A DNA stretch of 64,000 nucleotides, from positions 1 to 64,000 of the forward strand of contig JASMHC010000009.1 of assembly GCA_030750975.1 (NCBI GenBank). Direction: 5' to 3'. The stretch is from Paracoccaceae bacterium (lineage in GTDB: Bacteria > Pseudomonadota > Alphaproteobacteria > Rhodobacterales > Rhodobacteraceae). The number at the start of each line of letters is the position of its first letter. Position 1 is the first letter of the stretch. A program made the position numbers and the translations under genes. Below, piece after piece: positions 22,886 to 30,842 of this stretch. The notes beneath the pieces were generated by a model that was given only the letters and a program-made list of their open reading frames with translations, ran no database searches and had not been told where the DNA came from.

Positions 22886-23098
22886 ATGGCGCAATCAAGA
22901 CGCGGGTCGCTGATTGAGGCCGCGACCAACACGGTGGTGGGCTACGCGTTGGCGGTTGCCACGCAGTTCGCTGTGTTTCCGACCTTTGGCCTGCGCGTCG
23001 GCGTGGTCGAGAACCTCGGTCTTGGGCTGATCTTTACAGCCGTATCATTGATCCGTGGTTATGCTCTGCGTCGGCTGTTCAACCGCTGTAGGCTATGA
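22886..23098 (+). CDS. Small two-span membrane protein, DUF7220-like (70 aa)
   Basis: ATG 22886 has AGAGGGG upstream. The pattern QSRRGSLIEAATNTVVGYALAVATQFAVFP, a central GL, then ENLGLGLIFTAVSLIRGYALRRLFN matches a small membrane family common in phages and plasmids. Two hydrophobic segments (about 15-30 and 42-58) are followed by a basic end. The role is unknown. It stands between the leftward block and the sugar-phosphate transferase gene. An aaggcgc/gcgcctt stem follows the stop. Confidence 0.78.
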   Translation: MAQSRRGSLIEAATNTVVGYALAVATQFAVFPTFGLRVGVVENLGLGLIFTAVSLIRGYALRRLFNRCRL

Positions 23099-23146
23099 CA
23101 AGGCGCCAACGGCAGATCGCGCCTTGCCGTGTTGCAAAAATGTAAC

Positions 23147-23157
23147 GGGGGGGGGGG
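23147..23157 (+). repeat. Homopolymer tract of 11 G
   Basis: Eleven G in the 179-base gap before the sugar-phosphate transferase, 94-104 bases upstream of its possible TTG start at 23251. It is the same length as the tract at 13831-13841. A promoter-spacing or leader change by slippage is conceivable. Confidence 0.9.
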
Positions 23158-23277
23158 TAGAAGCACCTCGTTGCTTTACGGTGTTGGCGATATTGGGCCG
23201 ATTGGCCTATTAGGCTCCATATCATCCTGAGACTTATCTCAAATCTTTGATTGGGGCCGCCCTTGGTTCACAACGCC

Positions 23278-24351
23278 ATGTTGCATTTCGAATGGCACGA
23301 GTTTGTTTTGGCCGCGCTTGCGTTTGTGATTTGTGCTGTGGTTGTTTTGCTGCGCTCTCGGTTTCCGCGCCTGAGCGGGCGTACGGATGACTTGCGGGCG
23401 GTTCAGTCCATGCACACGCGGCTCACCCCACGTGTTGGGGGCGTGGCGATCTTTGGTGCACTGGGTCTGAGCGTGATCTTTGCTCCCGTTTCAATTTCTG
23501 GGCCGTATGCCAATTTCGTTCTTGCGACCTCGCTCCTCTTTGTTGTGGGGCTGGCAGAGGACCTTGGGTTCCACATGTCGCCTCGACGGCGGATGTTGTC
23601 TGCCATGGGCGCGAGTTTGCTGGCGATCTGGCTCTTGGGCGTTTGGCTGCCACGTGCCGGAATCCCTGGGCTAGACCTGCTGGTAGCGCACTGGGCGGTC
23701 GGCGTTCCGCTTACCCTTCTGGTGACGGCAGGTATCGCAAACGGCTTCAACCTAATTGATGGGGTGAACGGCCTCGCGTCTATGACGGCTATCGCAGCAG
23801 CCATGGCCCTGAGCCAAATCGCGGAGCTGGCAGGCTACGCCACGATGGTCCACCTCGCGATGATGGTTGCCGCAGGGATATTCGGGTTCTTCCTCGTGAA
23901 CTATCCCTTTGGTCTGATCTTCCTCGGCGATGCTGGGGCATACACCATCGGATTTGTGCTGAGTTGGTTCGGAATAGCGGTTCTGCTCAATGCGCCTGAT
24001 GTCTCGCCCTGGGCCATTTTGCTCACGATGTATTGGCCTGTGGCTGATACGCTGCTGGCGATCTATCGGAGGTCTCGCAGAAACAAGGACGTTTCGGCCC
24101 CGGATCGGTTGCATGTGCATCAAATGGTGATGCGCGCACTGGAAATATGCATCCTCGGCCGAAACCGGCGTCAAATTGCAAACCCGCTCACGACACTGGT
24201 CTTGTTGCCCTTCGTCATCGCACCGCCAATCGCGGGTGTGCTGCTGTGGAACCAAAATCAGAATGCGTTTCTGGCCGTTGTGATCTTCGGGGTGCTGTTC
24301 TTTGCGAGTTATGCGGCAGCGCCCGGTCTGATCCGCCGGTTCCGCCGATAA
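23278..24351 (+). CDS. MraY/WecA-type polyprenyl-phosphate sugar-1-phosphate transferase
   Basis: A polytopic membrane enzyme of about 358 residues that should transfer a sugar-1-phosphate to undecaprenyl phosphate, the first step of a surface glycan. Signatures are HTRLTPRVGGVAIF (about 45-58), the catalytic-loop NGFNLIDGVNGLASM (about 159-173), FLGDAGAYTIGF, and the HVHQMVMRA cytoplasmic loop. About ten hydrophobic spans are visible. No ribosome-binding site supports a start: ATG 23278 was chosen, with TTG 23251 possible. It is a cargo gene inside the prophage, just before terminase, which suggests lysogenic alteration of host surface sugars. Confidence 0.9.
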   Translation: MLHFEWHEFVLAALAFVICAVVVLLRSRFPRLSGRTDDLRAVQSMHTRLTPRVGGVAIFGALGLSVIFAPVSISGPYANFVLATSLLFVVGLAEDLGFHMSPRRRMLSAMGASLLAIWLLGVWLPRAGIPGLDLLVAHWAVGVPLTLLVTAGIANGFNLIDGVNGLASMTAIAAAMALSQIAELAGYATMVHLAMMVAAGIFGFFLVNYPFGLIFLGDAGAYTIGFVLSWFGIAVLLNAPDVSPWAILLTMYWPVADTLLAIYRRSRRNKDVSAPDRLHVHQMVMRALEICILGRNRRQIANPLTTLVLLPFVIAPPIAGVLLWNQNQNAFLAVVIFGVLFFASYAAAPGLIRRFRR

Positions 24352-24398
24352 TAACGGGAAGAGCAACTGTCCTCCCGTATTGAACAGGAGGCAGCTTG

Positions 24399-24896
24399 AT
24401 GTCTGAACCTCGTACGCGCGGCCAAACCATTACGGTCTCTCAAGCCGCGGCCCTGCTGGGTCGCTCGGACCGCTGGGTCCAGGGGCTGGTCAAATCGGGC
24501 TACATGGATCGGGCACAGCGCGGGGAATACACGCTGGTCGGCGTCATTCGCGGGGCACTCGCCTATTACGAAGACCAGCTTTCAAAGAACAATAAGGCCG
24601 CGGTGGCCAGCCGGGCCACGGAAGCGCGCACGCGTGAAATTGAACTCAGAATCCAGGAACGCAGCCGGGAGTTGATCCCGATGGAGGATGCAAAGGCCGT
24701 GGTGGGCGAGATGGCGGCGCTGGTGCGGGCAGAGCTTGTCGGTCTCGCGGCGCGCTACACGCGCGATATGGAGGCGCGGCGCGCGCTCGAAGAGGTGATC
24801 GATGGCGCGCTTGAACGTATTGCAGGGGCGGCCGACAAAGCAGGCGCAGCTCTGGTCGCTGGCAGCGGCGATCTGGAGGCCGAGCGAGAAACGTGA
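24399..24896 (+). CDS. Terminase small subunit (Nu1-like)
   Basis: A DNA-recognition subunit of the packaging motor. AGGAGG (24386-24391) places the start at ATG 24399. Residues 10-50 form a winged helix-turn-helix (VSQAAALLGRSDRWVQGLVKSGYM). The rest is a long helix with TEARTREIELRIQERSRELIPMEDAK, typical of lambda Nu1-type subunits. Its end overlaps the large-subunit start by 95 bases. Confidence 0.88.
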   Translation: MSEPRTRGQTITVSQAAALLGRSDRWVQGLVKSGYMDRAQRGEYTLVGVIRGALAYYEDQLSKNNKAAVASRATEARTREIELRIQERSRELIPMEDAKAVVGEMAALVRAELVGLAARYTRDMEARRALEEVIDGALERIAGAADKAGAALVAGSGDLEAERET

Positions 24897-26865
24897 CCCG
24901 GCCCCTTGGGCGGCCGCACACCGGATTTATCCAGAAACTGCCGGCATTCCCGGCCCCCGTGATCCGGGGCTCACGCCTTACATGATCCCATGGTCGGCCG
25001 CTGTGCATCGCGGCGGCTATCGCCGGGTGGTGGCGGTGACTTCGGCGCAGTCGGGCAAGACCGACAGCATGCTGGACATTATCGGCGCAAGGCTCGATCA
25101 GCGCCCGGCACCAATCCTCTATGTGGGACCGACGAAGGAGTTTCTGACCGACCAGTTCGAACCGCGGCTGATGGCACTTCTTGATGAGGCCGACACGCTG
25201 GCAAACAAGGTTGTGCGCGGCCGCCGGATGAAGAAAACGCTGAAACATGTGGCCGGCGTTCGGTTGCGCCTCGCGCATGCGGGCTCCTCCACAGCCCTGA
25301 AATCCGACCCCGCCGCCTTGGCGCTGATCGACGAATACGATGAGATGATGGCCAATGTGAAAGGCCAAGGGGATGTTCTGGGCCTCGTCGAGGCGCGGGG
25401 CGAAACCTATGCCGATTTTGTGACGGCAATCACCAGCACACCGGCGCGGGGCCTCGTGGAAATCGAACCGGACGTATCGAGTGGCCTCGAGTTCTGGGCG
25501 CGCTCGGCGCCGGAGGATCTCGAAAGCCCAATCTGGAAGCTCTGGCAGGAAGGTACGCGGCATCACTGGGTCTGGCCCTGCCGACACTGCTACGAATACT
25601 TCATCCCGCGCTTCAAGCAGCTGCGCTGGCCCGAGCGCGCGACGCCGGCGCAGGCCAAGCAGGCCGCGACACTGGAATGTCCACGCTGCGGCGGCCAGCA
25701 TAGCGAGGCCGATAAGGGTTGGATGAATGCGCACGGCGCGATGGTCGCGCCGGGACAGCAGGTTGAACTGAAAGACGATGGCCCGCATGTCACCGGCGCA
25801 CCGGCGGAGAGCGCCACGCTGTCGATGTGGACCTCGGGGCTCTGCTCGCCCTTCGTGAGCTGGGGTCAGCGGGCGGAGACTTACCTCACCGCACTTGGAT
25901 CGGGCGATCACGACCGGATCCAGACGGCGATGAATGCGGGCTTTGGCGAATGCTACGCCATGACCGCCTCGGGCGATGTGCCCGACTGGCAGGAAATCAT
26001 GGAACGCCGCCAGCCCTACCGGCCGGGCGATGTGCCCGCGGGCGGATTGCGGCTGGTCATGGGCGTCGACGTCCAGAAGTTCAGCCTGGTCTATGTGATC
26101 CGGGCTTTTGGGGCGCGGGGCACGTCCTGGCTCATCGACAACGGCCAGCTTTACGGCCCAACGGAGGATGACGACGTCTGGTCGGCTCTTGCGGACCTGA
26201 TGCTGACGCCGGTGGGCGGCATGCAGATCGAGAAGGTGTTCGTGGACTCCGGCTTCCGGCCGGACAAGCCGGAGCTTGGCAACGAGCACAAGGTCTACGA
26301 GTTCTGCCGGCGCTACAGCTGGCTCTGCGCCCCGACGAAGGGCAAGGACGTCCAGAGCCCGCCCTATCGGGTGTCTAAGATCGAGGTGAAGCCCGATGGC
26401 AAGAAGGCGCTCTATTCGATCGACCTCGTGACGCTCTCGACCGACTTCTTTAAATCGCTGGTGATGTCGCGCATCCGCACGCCGGCCGATCAGCCGGGGG
26501 CGTTTCATGTCCATGAAGCGGTCTCGGAGGATTACTGCAAGCAGCTGACCTCGGAGGTGCGGGTCGTGGTCGAGGGCAAGCCCATCTGGGTGAAACGGTC
26601 GCGCAACAACCACTTTCTGGACTGCGAGGCGCTCTGTGCGGCCATCGGATACACGCTGAACGTCCAGCGCATCCCGGAGGGGATCGAACGACAGACCACT
26701 CTGGAGGCCGCAGTGCCCGACGGGCATGACCCAACCTGGGTGACAGCACCTGAGCCTGAGACATCAAAGGCGCCGCCGCCGGCATCGCGCTCCTTCCCAG
26801 GCAGCAGTCGCAGCGGCGCTCTGCGCGGGCGGTTTGCCCGCCATGGCAGCAGGCTGAATGGATAA
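24802..26865 (+). CDS. Terminase large subunit (GpA family)
   Basis: A 687-residue packaging ATPase-nuclease. A Walker A-like TSAQSGKTD lies at 80-88 and Walker B LALIDEYDE at about 172-180. A CRHC...CPRCGG zinc-like pair sits near 261-300, and the nuclease domain begins at MGVDVQKFSLVYVIRAFG. The C-terminal region (AFHVHEAVSEDYCKQLTSE, WVKRSRNNHFLDCEALCAA) is typical of GpA. The long overlap with the small-subunit gene makes the start slightly uncertain. It implies lambda-like cohesive-end packaging, but no cos was located. Confidence 0.93.
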   Translation: MARLNVLQGRPTKQAQLWSLAAAIWRPSEKRDPAPWAAAHRIYPETAGIPGPRDPGLTPYMIPWSAAVHRGGYRRVVAVTSAQSGKTDSMLDIIGARLDQRPAPILYVGPTKEFLTDQFEPRLMALLDEADTLANKVVRGRRMKKTLKHVAGVRLRLAHAGSSTALKSDPAALALIDEYDEMMANVKGQGDVLGLVEARGETYADFVTAITSTPARGLVEIEPDVSSGLEFWARSAPEDLESPIWKLWQEGTRHHWVWPCRHCYEYFIPRFKQLRWPERATPAQAKQAATLECPRCGGQHSEADKGWMNAHGAMVAPGQQVELKDDGPHVTGAPAESATLSMWTSGLCSPFVSWGQRAETYLTALGSGDHDRIQTAMNAGFGECYAMTASGDVPDWQEIMERRQPYRPGDVPAGGLRLVMGVDVQKFSLVYVIRAFGARGTSWLIDNGQLYGPTEDDDVWSALADLMLTPVGGMQIEKVFVDSGFRPDKPELGNEHKVYEFCRRYSWLCAPTKGKDVQSPPYRVSKIEVKPDGKKALYSIDLVTLSTDFFKSLVMSRIRTPADQPGAFHVHEAVSEDYCKQLTSEVRVVVEGKPIWVKRSRNNHFLDCEALCAAIGYTLNVQRIPEGIERQTTLEAAVPDGHDPTWVTAPEPETSKAPPPASRSFPGSSRSGALRGRFARHGSRLNG

Positions 26866-26870
26866 CGCAC

Positions 26871-28493
26871 ATGTCCGTGATCGCAAAGTTGAAAGACCTG
26901 CTGGCTGAGGCGCTGCCTCCGGCGGCTGGGCCGGAGGGGATGAGCCTCCCCAGACCCTCCGGCAAATACATGCGCGGCGGGCGGGGCGTGACCTTCGCCG
27001 GTTGGAAACCGGCGCTGCGCGAGGCGCAGGATGATATCGGTGAGGCCTGGGATGACGCGGCGGCAAGGGTCAATGACCTTCTGCACAACAGCGGCTGGCT
27101 GGCCGGTGCGCTGGAGCAATGTGTCGCCAATACGGTGGGCACAGGCCTGCAGCTGAAGGCGCTGCCAGAGAACGAGACCTTCGGCATGACGCCTGTAGAG
27201 GCGTCAGACTGGGCCAAGACGGTGGAGCGGCGCTTCGAGCTTTGGGCGCGCAACGCCCAGGAATGCGATATTCAGGGTTTGCGGACCTTTGGGCAGATGC
27301 AGGCAGCCGCCTTCCGTTCCTGGCTGGTCACCGGCGAAATCCTTGCCGAACTGCCTTGGCGCAAGCGGCCGTGGAACCGCTACGGCACCAAGGTGCGTCT
27401 GCTTCCGCCGCAACGCCTGTCGCGCAAGACCGAAAGCATGCGGCGGCTGATCAACGGGATCTATACGGATGCCGATGGCATGCCCGTGGGCTACCGCGCG
27501 ATCCGCAAGGACCTGTTCCAACACGACGTCGAATATGACGTCCGCGCCCGCGATGCTGCGGGCCGGCCTCGCGTGATCCACATCTTCGAAGGGGCGCCAG
27601 GCACGCATCGGGGCATCTCGCCTCTGGTACCGGCGCTGCAGGTCGCGCGGCAATTCGATCAGCTGGCGGATGCCACGCTGATGGCGGCGATCGTGCAGAC
27701 GCTGTTTGCGGTGACCATCACCTCGGATGAGCCGACGGAACAGGTGCTGCAGGGTCTGCTGACGCCGCAGGAACAGGCGCAGATGCTGGCCCAGGGCATC
27801 TCGCCGATGGAGGCCTATATCGAAATGGTGGCGGGCTATTATGATGGCAGCACGCTGGATGTGGGCATCAACGGCCGCTTGGCCCACCTCTTCCCGGGCC
27901 AGGAGCTGACGTTCCACACCTCGAACCACCCGTCTTCGGACTATGCCGCCTTCTCGATGCACCTGCTGCGTGAACTCGCGCGGTGCCTGGGGCTGACCTA
28001 TGAAAGCGCCACGGGTGACAATGTGGGGGCGACCTATTCGTCGCTGCAAGCGGCAACGACGGAGATCTTTGCCATCACCAAGGCGCGGCGGCGCAATATC
28101 ATGGCGCCGTTCTGCCAGCCGATCTACGAGGCCTGGCTTGAAGAAGAGATCGAGGCGGGAAGCCTGCCGTTTCCCGGTGGCATTGCCGGGTTCTTGGCCA
28201 ATCGCACGGCGGCGTGCCGCGCGGAATGGCGCGGTGATCCGCGACCACAGGCGGATGATCTGAAGAAGGCCAAGGCGCATGAGGTCTGGAAGCGGCTCGG
28301 CGTGATGTCGGACGCGATGATCTGCACCGATCTCGGGGCGGATGTGGACGATGTCTATCAGCAACTGGCCCAAGAACGAGCACTTCGTGCCGAGTACGGG
28401 CTGCCCGAGCCGCAGATGATGGGGGCGCAGGGTGGTGGCCCGACGGCGGCCTCAGATGAACAGGACAACACGGGCGATGAGGCCAAGGCATGA
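26871..28493 (+). CDS. Portal protein (lambda GpB family)
   Basis: A 540-residue dodecamer-forming portal. It contains NDLLHNSGWLAGALEQCVANTVGTGL, VRLLPPQRLSRK, HIFEGAPGTHRGISPLVPAL and SSDYAAFSMHLLRELARCLGLTYE, the conserved GpB blocks. The C-terminal 40 residues are Gly/Asp-rich and disordered. It lies five bases after terminase, and its stop overlaps the next start (ATGA). Confidence 0.94.
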   Translation: MSVIAKLKDLLAEALPPAAGPEGMSLPRPSGKYMRGGRGVTFAGWKPALREAQDDIGEAWDDAAARVNDLLHNSGWLAGALEQCVANTVGTGLQLKALPENETFGMTPVEASDWAKTVERRFELWARNAQECDIQGLRTFGQMQAAAFRSWLVTGEILAELPWRKRPWNRYGTKVRLLPPQRLSRKTESMRRLINGIYTDADGMPVGYRAIRKDLFQHDVEYDVRARDAAGRPRVIHIFEGAPGTHRGISPLVPALQVARQFDQLADATLMAAIVQTLFAVTITSDEPTEQVLQGLLTPQEQAQMLAQGISPMEAYIEMVAGYYDGSTLDVGINGRLAHLFPGQELTFHTSNHPSSDYAAFSMHLLRELARCLGLTYESATGDNVGATYSSLQAATTEIFAITKARRRNIMAPFCQPIYEAWLEEEIEAGSLPFPGGIAGFLANRTAACRAEWRGDPRPQADDLKKAKAHEVWKRLGVMSDAMICTDLGADVDDVYQQLAQERALRAEYGLPEPQMMGAQGGGPTAASDEQDNTGDEAKA

Positions 28494-28750
28494 CGATCAG
28501 CATCGATGAAGCGGATCCTTGCGCTGCCGCTGCCAGCCTTCGCCAGGTCTATGTGCGTCTGGTGGCGGGCGAAGGCGCCATGGAGGTGCGGTTCCGGGCG
28601 GGATCAAACGGGGTGGAACGGTCGGTGACCTATCACCGGGCGCATCCCGACCGGCTTTTGGCGGTCATTCGCTGCTTTGAGGAACAATGCGCCCAGCTGC
28701 AGGGCCGCGGTCCGCGGCGCTTTGCACTTGGTACAGGAGGGGTGAGGTGA
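28490..28750 (+). CDS. GpW-like head-tail joining protein (86 aa)
   Basis: A small protein with SLRQVYVRLVAGEGAMEVRFRAG and HPDRLLAVIRCFEEQCAQLQGRGPRRFALG. The layout of a helix, a beta-hairpin, a helix and a terminal 'RGP..F' is that of lambda gpW. In lambda gpW lies between terminase and portal; here it is after the portal. It overlaps both neighbours by four bases. Confidence 0.72.
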   Translation: MTISIDEADPCAAAASLRQVYVRLVAGEGAMEVRFRAGSNGVERSVTYHRAHPDRLLAVIRCFEEQCAQLQGRGPRRFALGTGGVR

Positions 28751-30084
28751 CGGAACCGCCCGATATAAAACGAGCCGCGGCAGGTCCGTCTCTCGCACAG
28801 ATCGCAGGACGCGTTCTTAACCGGCCGCTGCTTCTGCATCCAGACAAGGCTGATCTGATCCTGCACGTGCTGCAGGGGCGGATCGGGATCGAGCCATTGT
28901 CGGCGCTGGACCCACAGGCGAACCGCTTCGTGGGCAGCTACCGCCGCGACAATGGCAACTTCAGCACGATGCGCCTCGAAAACGGCGTCGCCATCCTGCC
29001 GATCGTCGGCAGCTTGGTGAACCGTGGTGCCTGGATCGGCGCCAGTTCGGGCCTCGTGTCCTATGAGGGGATTGCAGCACAGTTGCGCGAGGCGGAAGCC
29101 GACCCGGATGTGCGGGCAATCCTCTTGGATATCGACAGCCCTGGCGGCGAGGCCACGGGCATGTTTGCCACGGCCAAGCTGGTCAGTGCCGTCAACAAGA
29201 CCAAACCTGTCGTGGCCTTTGTAAATGATGTCGCAGCGTCGGCCGCCTATGGCATCGCCAGTGCGGCCTCGGAAATCATCGTCTCGCCCACCTCGATGGT
29301 CGGCTCGATCGGTGTGGTGCTGACCCATCTCGATCGCTCAGGCGAGCTTGAGGATCGCGGCGTGAAGCCAACGCTGATCCATGCTGGTGCCCACAAGGTC
29401 GACGGCCACCCGTTTGGGCCGCTGTCAGACGCCGTACGCGCAGACCTGCAGGCCGAGGTCCTGAAAATCTACGACCAGTTCGTCGGTCTCGTGGCCGAAG
29501 GGCGCGCCGGTCGGATCAGTTCTGAGGCTATCCGGGCGACAGAAGCTCGCACCTATCTTGGCGCCGATGCCATCGCCCAGGGCCTCGCTGATCGCATGGC
29601 GAGCCTTGAGGAGGTGATCGCCGCGCTCTCGCAACCGCCCTCCGGGGCAAGCCCCCAGAGAAAGGGAGGACCTATGACCAAAACACCCCAAAGCGAGGCG
29701 CCCGCGAGTGACGTCGCTGCCATCAGCCCCGCAGATTTACAGGCGGCTGTCGAAGCCGCGCGGACGGAGGCCCATGTGGCTGGCGTTACTGCCGGTAAGG
29801 CGGAGGCCACAGCGCGGATCAAAGTCATCCTGACCGCTCCGGAAACGGAAGGTCGGGAAGCGCAAGCCTTGGTGTTGGCGCTTGAAACTGAAATGACGGC
29901 GGCCGACGCGGCCAAGGTTCTGGCCGCTTCGCCGAAGGCCAGTGCAGCAACGTCCATCGCTGACCGAGCTGCGCAAGAGGCTGAACTCGGGGCCGAAACC
30001 CCGGCCGATCACCGCAACCGGTCTGAACGAAATGCGGCCGGGTGGGCGAAAGCTATCACCCAGGCCAATGCGCGCTTCAGCTAA
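28747..30084 (+). CDS. S49 head maturation protease with C-terminal scaffold (GpC-like)
   Basis: A 445-residue SppA-type serine protease with capsid-scaffold tail, translated from GTG 28747 overlapping the gpW-like stop. The protease domain (about 80-300) contains LLDIDSPGGEATG, the nucleophile Ser165 in NDVAASAAYGIAS and the general base Lys217 in GAHKVDGHPF. From about residue 305 the sequence turns helical and Ala/Glu-rich, the scaffold part. A strong ribosome-binding site and in-frame ATG inside the gene (29674) indicate a separate scaffold protein, as in lambda C/Nu3. Confidence 0.92.
   Translation: MTEPPDIKRAAAGPSLAQIAGRVLNRPLLLHPDKADLILHVLQGRIGIEPLSALDPQANRFVGSYRRDNGNFSTMRLENGVAILPIVGSLVNRGAWIGASSGLVSYEGIAAQLREAEADPDVRAILLDIDSPGGEATGMFATAKLVSAVNKTKPVVAFVNDVAASAAYGIASAASEIIVSPTSMVGSIGVVLTHLDRSGELEDRGVKPTLIHAGAHKVDGHPFGPLSDAVRADLQAEVLKIYDQFVGLVAEGRAGRISSEAIRATEARTYLGADAIAQGLADRMASLEEVIAALSQPPSGASPQRKGGPMTKTPQSEAPASDVAAISPADLQAAVEAARTEAHVAGVTAGKAEATARIKVILTAPETEGREAQALVLALETEMTAADAAKVLAASPKASAATSIADRAAQEAELGAETPADHRNRSERNAAGWAKAITQANARFS
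29674..30084 (+). CDS. Nested capsid scaffold (Nu3-like), in-frame internal start
   Basis: GGGAGGA (29664-29670) sits three bases before the in-frame ATG 29674 (residue 310 of the protease), giving a 136-residue product identical to the protease's tail. It is helical and Ala/Glu-rich (DLQAAVEAARTEAHVAGV), ending in the scaffold-type WAKAITQANARFS. In lambda, Nu3 is made the same way from gene C and co-assembles with capsid protein. The internal ribosome-binding site is direct evidence; the function is by analogy. Confidence 0.75.
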   Translation: MTKTPQSEAPASDVAAISPADLQAAVEAARTEAHVAGVTAGKAEATARIKVILTAPETEGREAQALVLALETEMTAADAAKVLAASPKASAATSIADRAAQEAELGAETPADHRNRSERNAAGWAKAITQANARFS

Positions 30085-30100
30085 ATAGGAGAGACCGTCC

Positions 30101-30472
30101 ATGACCGTTCTCATCGAAGGCCGGCATCCCGGCGAATTCCTGATGACCGAGGCCAACGGCCAGCGGTCCCGAGAAAACATCACCATCGCCAGCGGCGCGG
30201 GTATCATCGCTCCGGGCTCGGTACTCGGCAAAATCACCGCCAGCGGCAAATATCTGGCGAGCGCCGTCGGCGCGACCGATGGCAGCCAGACGGCCGTGGC
30301 GATCGCGCTCTACGGCTGCGATGCCACGGGCAGTGATGTTGCGGTGGCCGCCATCACGCGGGATGCAGAGGTCAACGGCAAGATCCTGATCTACCATCCC
30401 GACCGCGATGAGGCGGCGGAAAAGGCAGCTGCCCAAGCTGATCTCGCGACGGCCGGGATCATCGTGCGGTAA
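30101..30472 (+). CDS. Head decoration protein (lambda gpD-like)
   Basis: A 123-residue protein of the gpD trimer family. EFLMTEANGQRSRENITIASGAGIIAPGSVLGKITASGKYLAS is the characteristic beta-rich beginning. AIALYGCDATGSDVAVAAITRDAEVNG and the terminal ATAGIIVR complete the fold. It stabilises expanded capsids. A GGAGAG ribosome-binding site lies upstream, 16 bases after the protease stop. Confidence 0.93.
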   Translation: MTVLIEGRHPGEFLMTEANGQRSRENITIASGAGIIAPGSVLGKITASGKYLASAVGATDGSQTAVAIALYGCDATGSDVAVAAITRDAEVNGKILIYHPDRDEAAEKAAAQADLATAGIIVR

Positions 30473-30490
30473 TTTGATCCCGTCTTGCGA

Positions 30491-30700
30491 TTATGTGTCA
30501 GGCTTGGCTGGTGACTTACCGACAATCTGGCAGACGTCAAGATAATCGTCCACGGCTTCCCTGAAGGCTTCGCGCAACGCCTCAAAGCTTTCCGCGTGGA
30601 AACCAACCCGGTCTCGAATGACGGAGATGTGCCCGACCAATAGCTCTCCCTCTTCGGAAACTTCGGCCTGATACCCGCGATATTCCATCGTTTTTTGCAT
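30491..30700 (-). CDS. HicB-like antitoxin without HicA (69 aa)
   Basis: An RNase H-like HicB fold. MEYRGYQAEVSEEGELLVGHI is followed by RDRVGFHAESFEALREAFREAVDDYLDVCQIVGKSPAKP, a clear HicB signature. It is antisense in the 370-base gap between the decoration and capsid genes. No HicA-like frame is found on either side. No DNA-binding C-terminal domain is present. It may act as a decoy antitoxin against host HicA proteins or be a relic. Confidence 0.82.
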   Translation of the reverse strand: MQKTMEYRGYQAEVSEEGELLVGHISVIRDRVGFHAESFEALREAFREAVDDYLDVCQIVGKSPAKPDT

Positions 30701-30842
30701 GTGGCAACGGTGGCGCGCCGAGGCCTGCAAGGCAAGGCGAAAACGCCGTCCACTCAACCAAAGCGATCTCCTGCAGCCTCGGGCCGCAGGGTGATCTTGC
30801 GCGACCAGTTGCTGGCGCGCCGACGCAATAAAAGGACCTCCC

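Noticed and set aside
24646-26727. 693 aa minus-strand frame antisense to terminase
   Set aside because: It is a shadow of the terminase large subunit, His/Arg/Pro-rich and without any protein-like motif.
30701-30842. HicA toxin remnant upstream of the HicB-like gene
   Set aside because: All three minus-strand frames of this 142-base stretch were read and none shows the HicA dsRBD pattern or its catalytic histidine region.
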